Below, one piece after another: positions 8,895 through 15,760 of a stretch of 64,000 nt of DNA. Where the stretch lies: assembly GCF_000472925.1 (NCBI RefSeq), contig NZ_AXAS01000025.1, forward strand, positions 62,001 to 126,000, in the 5' to 3' direction. The stretch's first letter is position 1; every line of letters begins with the position of its first letter. The notes beneath the pieces are model-generated. The model had not been told where the DNA came from. It did no database searches and saw nothing but the letters and a program-made list of their open reading frames with translations. Origin of the DNA: Bradyrhizobium sp. Ec3.3 (GTDB lineage Bacteria; Pseudomonadota; Alphaproteobacteria; Rhizobiales; Xanthobacteraceae). The position numbers and the translations under genes are program-made.

Positions 8895-9347
8895 ATGGCC
8901 GGGCTTTACTTCGAGGATTTTTCGGTAGGCCAGGAGTTCAGGCACCCGCTGACGCGCACGGTCACCGAGATGGACAACACGTTGTTCAGCCTGCTGACGC
9001 TCAACCCGCAGCCCCTGCACATCGATGCGCACTTTTCCGCGCAGACCGAGTTCGGCCAGCGCATCTTCAACAGCCTCTACACGCTCGGCATCATGATCGG
9101 CATGACGGTCTATGACACGACACTCGGCACCACCGTCGCCAATCTCGGCATGACCGACGTGACCTTCCCGAAACCGGTGTTCCATGGCGACACGCTGCGG
9201 GCGACGACGAAGGTGCTGTCGGTGCGCGAATCCAAATCGCGCCCGAAGGCAGGCATCGTCGAATTCGAGCACCATGCCTACAACCAGAACGACGAGATTG
9301 TCGGCAAATGCCGCCGCATGGCGATGATGCACAAGAGGCCGGTCTGA
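8895..9347 (+). CDS. MaoC family (hot-dog) acyl-CoA hydratase
   Basis: This is a single hot-dog-fold protein of 150 residues that should add or remove water at the double bond of a CoA ester. The active-site stretch reads LTLNPQPLHIDAHFS (about residues 34-48) and is followed by TEFGQRIFNSLYTLG; VANLGMTDVTFPKPVFHGDTL comes later. The NPQPLHID form is the one I associate with mesaconyl-/itaconyl-CoA-type hydratases rather than with PhaJ. I chose the ATG at 8895 (GGAGAG 6 bases before) over the upstream TTG in frame. Its stop TGA overlaps the ATG of the CitE-like gene by one base, so the two are coupled. Confidence 0.88.
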   Translation: MAGLYFEDFSVGQEFRHPLTRTVTEMDNTLFSLLTLNPQPLHIDAHFSAQTEFGQRIFNSLYTLGIMIGMTVYDTTLGTTVANLGMTDVTFPKPVFHGDTLRATTKVLSVRESKSRPKAGIVEFEHHAYNQNDEIVGKCRRMAMMHKRPV

Positions 9348-10198
9348 TGCGCTCCATGCTGTTCGTGCCGGGCGACTCCCCGCGCAAATTCGAGAAGGCG
9401 AGCGAAGGCAAGGCCGACGCCCTGATCATTGATCTCGAAGACTCCGTCGTCACCGAGAAGAAGGACGAGGCGCGCAAGCTCACGCTTGCGATGCTGAAGG
9501 GCCGTCGCGGCCCACACCAGCTCTATGTCCGCGTCAACGCGCTCGACACCGGCATGACGCTCGCCGATCTCGCCGCAGTCATGCCGGGCGCGCCCGACGG
9601 CATCGTGCTGCCGAAATCGCGCGGCGGCGACGACGTCCGGCAGGTCGCACTCTGGCTCGACGCGTTCGAGGCAGCTGCCGGCATCGCGGTGGGCGCGACC
9701 CGCATCGTCTGCGTCGCTACCGAAACCGCCGGATCGATCTTCGGCCTCGGCACCTACAAGGATTGTTCCCCTCGCCTCGCCGGCTTGATGTGGGGCGCCG
9801 AAGATCTCTCCGCTTCGCTTGGCGCCACGGAGAAAGCGAGCGGCGGCGTGTTCCACAGCCCCTATCGCCTGGCACGCGATCTCTGCCTGATGGCCGCGGC
9901 CGCAGCTGAGGTCGCGCCGATCGATACTGTCTATACCGATATCGACAACCTCGCCGGCCTCGAGCAGGAGACGCGCGCCGCCCGGCGCGATGGATTTTCC
10001 GCAAAGGCGCTGATCCACCCAAAACATGTCGATATCGTCAACGCCGCCTTCGCGCCGACCGACGCGGAGCGTACCTGGGCGGAAAAGGTGATCGCAGCCT
10101 TCGCCGACAATCCCAATTCCGGCACGCTGCGCCTCGACGGCATGATGATCGACAAGCCGCATCTTCGCGCCGCGAAGAAGATCCTCGGCCTGCCTTAG
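9347..10198 (+). CDS. CitE-like CoA ester lyase (HpcH/HpaI aldolase family)
   Basis: Members of this family split or form 3-hydroxyacyl-CoA esters such as citramalyl-CoA, malyl-CoA or methylmalyl-CoA. The 283-residue protein starts MRSMLFVPGDSPRKFEKA, with IDLEDSV around residue 32, the metal-binding Glu in VATETAGSIFGLG (about 125) and Asp in LMWGAEDLSASLGA (about 150), and the C-terminal lid-like GFSAKALIHPKHVDIVN. The start at 9347 overlaps the maoC stop (TGATG). Next to a MaoC hydratase, this suggests hydration followed by lyase cleavage of a C5 dicarboxyl-CoA to pyruvate or glyoxylate plus an acyl-CoA. The exact substrate cannot be read from sequence. Confidence 0.88.
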   Translation: MRSMLFVPGDSPRKFEKASEGKADALIIDLEDSVVTEKKDEARKLTLAMLKGRRGPHQLYVRVNALDTGMTLADLAAVMPGAPDGIVLPKSRGGDDVRQVALWLDAFEAAAGIAVGATRIVCVATETAGSIFGLGTYKDCSPRLAGLMWGAEDLSASLGATEKASGGVFHSPYRLARDLCLMAAAAAEVAPIDTVYTDIDNLAGLEQETRAARRDGFSAKALIHPKHVDIVNAAFAPTDAERTWAEKVIAAFADNPNSGTLRLDGMMIDKPHLRAAKKILGLP

Positions 10199-10210
10199 GA
10201 CCTGATCCCA

Positions 10211-10951
10211 ATGATCGTTCGCCAAGCCGCCAACGTCCTGGAGATCATGGAATTCTTCGCGCAGGCGAGGAAGCCGGCAACGCTCGCGGAGATCGCCGAT
10301 CATTTCGGCTGGCCACGCTCGTCGACCTTCAACCTGCTCGCAACGCTGTCGGAGAAGGGTTATCTCTACGAGCCGCGGCGCCGTGGCGGCTACTACCCGA
10401 CGCCGCGCTGGCTGACGCTGGCGCGGATGGTGTCGGAGGTCGAGCCGCTGCCGCCATGGGTGCATGCGCTGATCTCGGAGCTTTCGGCGGAGACGGGTGA
10501 GACCGCGTCCATCGTTGCGCCATCGGGGGTCATGGCCGTTTTCATCGACGTCGTGGAATCGCAGGCGCCGATCCGCTACTTCGCGACAGTCGGCCATCGC
10601 ATTCCCATTCATGCCAGCGCAAGCGGCCGCGCGCTGCTGCTGCAATATTCCAAGGAAGAGCGCGACCAGCTCTATCGCAAGATCGAGTTCAGGCAGTATG
10701 GCATGTCGACGCCGATCAGCATCGAGGCAGTCGAGGCGGAGCTCCGCAATTCGATTGCCCGCGGCTACTGCCAGAGCTTTGGCGACTACAGCCGCGACCT
10801 CGCAGGCGCCGCAATCCCGCTGCCGATCGGCGATCGGCGGCTCTCCGTCGTCGTCGCCGGACCAGAATTTCGCATCGGCCCCAAGGTGTCCGATGTTGCG
10901 TCGCTGATCGCAAGGACGGTCGATCGGCTGCGGCCGAAGACGGCGGCCTGA
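10211..10951 (+). CDS. IclR family transcriptional regulator
   Basis: This 246-residue DNA-binding protein has an N-terminal winged helix (LEIMEFFAQARKPATLAEIADHFGWPRSSTFNLLATLSEKGYL) and a C-terminal effector domain (about 80-245) containing HASASGRALLLQ and YCQSFGDYSRDLAGAAIPL, both usual for IclR. It starts 12 bases after the CitE-like gene and so belongs to the same unit. It probably controls both the maoC-citE genes and the divergent TRAP/acyl-CoA operon, in response to the transported acid or its CoA derivative. It ends convergently 3 bases from the next gene. Confidence 0.92.
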   Translation: MIVRQAANVLEIMEFFAQARKPATLAEIADHFGWPRSSTFNLLATLSEKGYLYEPRRRGGYYPTPRWLTLARMVSEVEPLPPWVHALISELSAETGETASIVAPSGVMAVFIDVVESQAPIRYFATVGHRIPIHASASGRALLLQYSKEERDQLYRKIEFRQYGMSTPISIEAVEAELRNSIARGYCQSFGDYSRDLAGAAIPLPIGDRRLSVVVAGPEFRIGPKVSDVASLIARTVDRLRPKTAA

Positions 10952-10954
10952 ACT

Positions 10955-11398
10955 TTACTCGAATGCTTGAACGGGCGGCGCCGTGGTCGGCGCCGGCGCA
11001 GCCGGAGCTGCCTGAGCCGGCGGACTGTTAGCCGGCCCCATTTGAGCGACACGGCCGTTGGCTTCCATCGCCCTACTGCTGGTGGGACCCGGGGCGGCTG
11101 AGGCGGGCGTCGGCGCCACTGGAGCGGGCCCTGGAGGCGCCGAGTTCGGGACGCGATTCGCTTCTCTGCGTGGCCTCTGACGGCTCGTCGCCGACCGAGA
11201 ACCGCGCAAGCCCCATGAGCGCGCGATGGAAGGGCCGGCGGCGTAGCCAACAAAGGCACCGGCTACAGCACCGACCGGCCCCAGCACGATAGCGCCGGAG
11301 ACGGCTCCAAGAGCAGCATCACCGGCGCGCTCCTGCGCAACGGCACCTGCCGGAACCAATACCAGCATCACGACTGCGGCCATCAAAGATCTATTCAT
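10955..11398 (-). CDS. Secreted glycine-zipper, proline/alanine-rich protein
   Basis: This is a 147-residue protein of unknown function. It has an N-terminal signal peptide (MNRSLMAAVVMLVLVPAGAVAQ) cleaved before ERAGDAAL. Next comes a glycine-zipper-like stretch GAVSGAIVLGPVGAVAGAFVGYAAG (about 31-55). The tail is low-complexity and rich in Pro, Ala and Thr (PAPVAPTPASAAPGP, APAAPAPTTAPP). The glycine zipper suggests association with the outer membrane or periplasm. A GGGAGG-like site precedes the ATG at 11398. It stands alone between the IclR gene and the FAH-family gene. Confidence 0.7.
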   Translation of the reverse strand: MNRSLMAAVVMLVLVPAGAVAQERAGDAALGAVSGAIVLGPVGAVAGAFVGYAAGPSIARSWGLRGSRSATSRQRPRREANRVPNSAPPGPAPVAPTPASAAPGPTSSRAMEANGRVAQMGPANSPPAQAAPAAPAPTTAPPVQAFE

Positions 11399-11549
11399 CG
11401 AAGCGCCTCCCTCACAGGAAGTTCACTCTTACGAAAATATGGCAGCAGGACGTTTGTTTATCGCCCAACACAGGGCAATCGGCCGATGGAACTCCGGCAG
11501 TCAGGAAACTACCGCCGGGATAGTTGTCCCGACGGAAGCAGCTCAACTC

Positions 11550-12350
11550 TTAGACGATCTTGATCGACATATCCGGCAAGCCTTCGAGCTTGCACAGGAG
11601 CACGTCGCCCTTCACGACCGGTCCGACATTCTCAGGCGTACCGGAATAGATGATGTCGCCGGCCTTGAGCTCGAAGGCTTCCGAGAGCTTCGCGATCTGC
11701 TCGGCTACGCTCCAGATCATCTTGCTCAGATCCGAGTTCTGCCGCACGGTCCCGTTCACCGCCAGCGAAATTGCGCCCTTCTCGAAATGGCCGGTCTTGC
11801 TCGCCGCATGGATCGGGCCGATCACCGCGGCATGGTCGAAGCTCTTGCCGATCTCCCACGGCTTCTTCTCCGCGGCCATGCCGTTCTGAAGATCGCGCCG
11901 CGTCATGTCGAGGCCGAGCGCGTAGCCATAGACGTGATCGAGCGCCTTCTCCGGCGGGATGTTGCTGCCGCCGGATTTCAGCGCGGCAACGAGTTCGACC
12001 TCGTGATGATAGTTCTTTGTCAGCGACGGATAGGGATGCTCGGCGATCTCGCCGACCGCGACGTTCTGGATCGCGTCCGTCGGCTTCTGGAAGAAGAACG
12101 GAGGCTCGCGGTTCGGGTCGGAGCCGCGCTCGATTGCATGCGCGGCATAGTTGCGGCCGATGCAGTAGATGCGGCGGACCTGGAACACGCTGGTCTCGCC
12201 GACGATCGGAATGGCGGTCATCGGCACCGGGAAGATCGGCTTCGGTCCAGCCTGCGCGGAGGCCGGCGCCGCTTCGGCCATGGTGGCCGCCGTTGCCGCG
12301 GCAGCGGTCGCAAGCAGGTCGCGTCGGGAGGGGGAGGAGGTCTTTTTCAT
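11550..12350 (-). CDS. Fumarylacetoacetate hydrolase family protein with Tat signal
   Basis: The 266 residues begin with a twin-arginine signal (SPSRRDLLATAAAATAATMAEAAPASAQA, residues 6-34 region), followed by a complete FAH-fold domain. RNYAAHAIERGS starts the fold and the metal ligands lie in YHHEVELVAAL (H-x-E-x-E type). The end, GDIIYSGTPENVGPV, is the family's usual closing block. FAH-family enzymes hydrolyse or decarboxylate C-C bonds of acylpyruvates and are normally cytoplasmic, so the Tat signal would place a folded metal enzyme in the periplasm. The gene is divergent from a LysR gene that probably regulates it. Confidence 0.85.
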   Translation of the reverse strand: MKKTSSPSRRDLLATAAAATAATMAEAAPASAQAGPKPIFPVPMTAIPIVGETSVFQVRRIYCIGRNYAAHAIERGSDPNREPPFFFQKPTDAIQNVAVGEIAEHPYPSLTKNYHHEVELVAALKSGGSNIPPEKALDHVYGYALGLDMTRRDLQNGMAAEKKPWEIGKSFDHAAVIGPIHAASKTGHFEKGAISLAVNGTVRQNSDLSKMIWSVAEQIAKLSEAFELKAGDIIYSGTPENVGPVVKGDVLLCKLEGLPDMSIKIV

Positions 12351-12538
12351 GTTTTATGCTCCTGTGGGGCAGCTCTGCTGCCCGTCCGGCTGATAATGGA
12401 TGTGGCCGGTCGCGGCAATGTCCGTCGGTGTCGTCCTATTTGCCGAGTGCGAAGGGGTGCTGCGGCGCATCTCCCGCCCCGATTTGCCTTCCCCTCTAGC
12501 ATGGAACTTGCATAAATTCTGGGCGATATGGACATCGC

Positions 12539-13438
12539 ATGAACCTCATCAGTCTCGATATCCGCATGCTCCGGTCGCTGATCTCGGTCGTCGAGACCGG
12601 TAGCATCACCGAGACCGCGCGCCGGCTCGGCCGCACCCAGCCGGCGATCACCCTGCAATTGCAGCGGCTGGAGGAGCTGACCGGCAAGCAGCTGTTCGAG
12701 CATGGCGGCCGAAGGCTGACGCTGACCGAGGACGGCACGACGGTGCTGACCTACGCAAAATCCATCCTGCGATTGCATGACGAGCTGATCTCGCAGCTGG
12801 CGTCGCAGGAGATCGAAGGCCAGGTCGTGCTCGGCACGCCCGATCTCTACGCCGCCTTCATGCTGCCCTCGATCCTCAGCGTGTTCCGAAAGTCCTTTCC
12901 GCGCATCCAGGTCGAGCTCAATTGCGCGCTGTCGACGCCGCTCGTCGGTCTCGTCAAGCGCGGCGACGTCGACATCGCGCTCGTCACCCGCATGAACGAT
13001 TTCACCGGCGGCCAGGTGGTGCGGCGCGAGCAGCTCGTCTGGATGACCGGCGAGCAATCTGCCGCGCATCAGGAGCGGCCCATCCCGCTGGCGTTGCTGC
13101 CGCCCGGCAACATCTATCGCGACTATGCGATCGACACGCTCGAGCGCGCGAACCTGCGCTGGCGCATCGCCTGCGTCAGCGAAAGCGTCGGCGGCTTGCA
13201 GGCGGCCGCTTTCGCCGGCATGGCGGTGACGGTGCTCGGCCGCAGCGCGCTGGTGCCGGCGATGCGGGAGATCGGCCCGAACGAGGGATTGCCGCCGCTG
13301 CCGAAGGTCGAGCTGCTGCTCTACAAGTCGAGCGGCGCCACCTCGAAGGCGGCCACCGCGCTGCACGACTATCTCGCGCACTACCTGCGCCTCGACGAAG
13401 AGCTCAGCGGCCGCGGCGTTCCGATCGAGCTGTCCTGA
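12539..13438 (+). CDS. LysR family transcriptional regulator
   Basis: This 299-residue regulator has the N-terminal helix-turn-helix (LRSLISVVETGSITETARRLGRTQPAITLQLQRLEELTGKQLFE, residues 11-54) and the LysR effector-binding domain (about 92-290). It lies head-to-head with the Tat-FAH gene across 188 bases, the usual arrangement for a LysR protein and its target. Within that gap 12501-12513 reads ATG-GAACTTG-CAT, a weak inverted repeat close to the start. It ends 9 bases before the convergent amidase gene stop. Confidence 0.93.
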   Translation: MNLISLDIRMLRSLISVVETGSITETARRLGRTQPAITLQLQRLEELTGKQLFEHGGRRLTLTEDGTTVLTYAKSILRLHDELISQLASQEIEGQVVLGTPDLYAAFMLPSILSVFRKSFPRIQVELNCALSTPLVGLVKRGDVDIALVTRMNDFTGGQVVRREQLVWMTGEQSAAHQERPIPLALLPPGNIYRDYAIDTLERANLRWRIACVSESVGGLQAAAFAGMAVTVLGRSALVPAMREIGPNEGLPPLPKVELLLYKSSGATSKAATALHDYLAHYLRLDEELSGRGVPIELS

Positions 13439-13447
13439 TCTTCTCGC

Positions 13448-14941
13448 TCACGCCTTCGCTCGCGCACGACCTTGCTCGCGCAGCGCCAGCGGCGGCCAGA
13501 ACTTTGACCATGGCTGCGCCTGTTCGAACGCGGCGGCGATGCGGAAGATCGTCGGTTCGTCGAGCCAGTGCGCCACGATCTGCAGACCGATCGGCATGCC
13601 GTCGCGATCGAAGCCGCAGGGCAGCGTCGCCGCCGGAAGCCCTGCAAGATTGATCGGCCAGGTGAACGGCGACCAGCCGAGATGCGGATCAACCGCAACG
13701 CCGTCGATCCGATCGACACCGAGCTGGCCGGCCTCGAACGCCGTCACCGCGACCGTCGGCGTCACCAGCGCGTCGACCCGTTCGAACAGTTTCAGGAACG
13801 CGGTGCGCGCCTGGCCGCGGCGATAGCCGGCCTCGATGTAGTCGGTGCCGCTATAGTGGCGGCCGGCGCTGACGACGTCGCGGTAGTCGGTTTCGGAGCC
13901 TGCAAGATCGGCCGATGTTTTGCTTGCAACCGCTGCCGCCTGCTCGGTGAAGGCGATCGGCTTCAGCGTGTGCTCCAGGATGCCCGGGTCCAGGCCGGGA
14001 CCGTCCATGCTGATCCGTCCGCCGCAGGATTCCAGGATGGCGAGTGCCTTGTTGAAGGCGGTGCGGACGTCCGGGCTGACTGCGGCGTAGCCGAGATCGA
14101 CGCTGGCGCCGATGCGCACGCCGTTCAACGGAACGGCTCTGGTATCGAAGCGGCGTGGCGACACCGGAAGGCTCGCCGGGTCGCGCAAATCGTAACCGGC
14201 GATGATCTCCAGCACGAGCGCGCCATCCGCGACCGTGCGCGTGATCGGTCCGGTATGCGCGAGCGAGGCCCAGGACGGCGGCGAGAATCCGGGCGAGCGC
14301 GGCACCAGGCCAAAGGTCGGCTTGAGCCCGAACACGCCACAGAACGACGAGGGCACCCGGATCGAGCCGACGCCGTCGGTGCCGATCGCGATCGGACCAC
14401 AGCCGGCGGCAATCGCTGCCGCGGCGCCGCCGCTCGATCCACCGCTGGTACGATCGAGATTCCAGGGATTTCGCGTGGTGCCGGTGACGGGACTGTCGGC
14501 GGTGAGCTTGTAGCCCGACTCGCATGTCGTCGTCTTGCAGGTGATGATCGCGCCGGATGCTTTCAGCGCCGACACCACGGCGGCATCGACGTCGGGCACG
14601 AACGCCTTGTTCAGCGGCGAGCCGCCATAGGCGGGAACGCCGGCGACGAACACCAGATCCTTGATGGTGACCGGGATGCCGGCGAACGGGCCCTTGGCTT
14701 CACCGTTGCGCATCTCCTTCGTGAGGCGATTGGCGTCCGCTCTCGCCTGCTCGTACATCGGTGTCACCACCGCGTTGCAGGAGGCATTCGTTGCCTCCAG
14801 CGCCGCGATGGTCTCATCGACGACGTCGCGCGGGGTGAATGCCTTGCGCTTGTAGCCGGCGAGGATCTCGGTTGCGGAGAGCGCGCCGAGGCCAGTCGGC
14901 GCCGGCAAGGAGGCCGTTGGGCCGGAACCATCAGTCATCAT
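13448..14941 (-). CDS. Amidase (amidase signature family)
   Basis: This is a 497-residue amidase-signature enzyme. It hydrolyses a carboxamide with a Ser-cisSer-Lys triad: the Lys is in PVTIKDLVFVAG and the serines in DRTSGGSSGGAAAAIAAG, with the family block GTDGVGSIRVPSSFCG just after. The open frame begins at a TTG at 14950; ATG codons at 14941 and 14938 are more likely starts. It is the last gene of the operon that carries a Pot-type importer and a molybdenum hydroxylase, 12 bases after the medium subunit. Context suggests that the imported compound is an N-heterocycle or amide opened by hydroxylation and hydrolysis. Confidence 0.92.
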   Translation of the reverse strand: MMTDGSGPTASLPAPTGLGALSATEILAGYKRKAFTPRDVVDETIAALEATNASCNAVVTPMYEQARADANRLTKEMRNGEAKGPFAGIPVTIKDLVFVAGVPAYGGSPLNKAFVPDVDAAVVSALKASGAIITCKTTTCESGYKLTADSPVTGTTRNPWNLDRTSGGSSGGAAAAIAAGCGPIAIGTDGVGSIRVPSSFCGVFGLKPTFGLVPRSPGFSPPSWASLAHTGPITRTVADGALVLEIIAGYDLRDPASLPVSPRRFDTRAVPLNGVRIGASVDLGYAAVSPDVRTAFNKALAILESCGGRISMDGPGLDPGILEHTLKPIAFTEQAAAVASKTSADLAGSETDYRDVVSAGRHYSGTDYIEAGYRRGQARTAFLKLFERVDALVTPTVAVTAFEAGQLGVDRIDGVAVDPHLGWSPFTWPINLAGLPAATLPCGFDRDGMPIGLQIVAHWLDEPTIFRIAAAFEQAQPWSKFWPPLALREQGRARAKA

Positions 14942-14953
14942 CAAACCCAAAAC

Positions 14954-15748
14954 TTATCCGAGCGCCGCGTCGACGGCGCGCTTGGCCATCACCGTGACGA
15001 GATGCGCACGGTAGTCAGCCTCGGCGTGAATGTCGGAGGTGAGACCATCGGTATCGATCTTGATCGCCGCGATCGCGGACGGATCGAAATTTTGCGACAG
15101 CGCTTGCTCCATCGGCGGAACGCGGAACACGCCGGGTCCGGCGCCGGTCACGGCGACGCGCACCCCATCGGCGAATTTTGCGACGAACACGCCGACCAGC
15201 GCATAGCGCGAGGCCGGCGCCTTGAATTTAGCGTAACCGGCCTTGAGCGGCAGGGGAAAGCGAATCGCGGTGATGATCTCGCCGGACTGAAGCGCGGTCT
15301 CGAACAGGCCGAGGAAGAACTTGTCGGCCAAAATCTCGCGCGCGCTGGTGACGATGGTCGCGCCGAGCCCGAGCACGCCCGCCGGATAGTCCGCCGCCGG
15401 GTCGTTGTTCGCGACCGAGCCGCCGATGGTGCCGCGGCTGCGCACCGCGGGATCACCGATCATCGAGGCCAGCGCCGCAAGCGCGGGGATCTTGGCTTGC
15501 ACCAGCTTCGATGCCGCGACCTCCGCATGCGGCGTCATCGCACCGATCGTGATCGCGGCGCCGTCGCTGATGCCCTTGAGGCCCGGCAGCTTGGAAAGAT
15601 CGATCAGCGCCGCAGGATTGGCCAGCCGCTGCTTCAGCGTCGGGATCAGCGTCATGCCGCCGGCGACGAGCTTGCTGTCCTCGATCGAGGTCAAAAGCTT
15701 CGCGGCGTCGGGAATCTGGTCCGGCTGGTGATACGCAAACGGTTTCAT
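14954..15748 (-). CDS. Molybdenum hydroxylase FAD-binding (medium) subunit, CoxM-type
   Basis: The 264 residues form the FAD-binding subunit of an xanthine-dehydrogenase/CO-dehydrogenase-type complex; it passes electrons from the iron-sulfur subunit to an acceptor. Typical features are KLVAGGMTLIPTLKQR (about 26-41) and the FAD motif TIGGSVANNDPAADYPA (about 109-125). A GAGGA ribosome site precedes the ATG. It follows the large subunit by 12 bases. The order in transcription is S, L, M, which differs from the coxMSL order of true CO dehydrogenases. Confidence 0.93.
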   Translation of the reverse strand: MKPFAYHQPDQIPDAAKLLTSIEDSKLVAGGMTLIPTLKQRLANPAALIDLSKLPGLKGISDGAAITIGAMTPHAEVAASKLVQAKIPALAALASMIGDPAVRSRGTIGGSVANNDPAADYPAGVLGLGATIVTSAREILADKFFLGLFETALQSGEIITAIRFPLPLKAGYAKFKAPASRYALVGVFVAKFADGVRVAVTGAGPGVFRVPPMEQALSQNFDPSAIAAIKIDTDGLTSDIHAEADYRAHLVTVMAKRAVDAALG

Positions 15749-15760
15749 TGCTTGTCCTCC

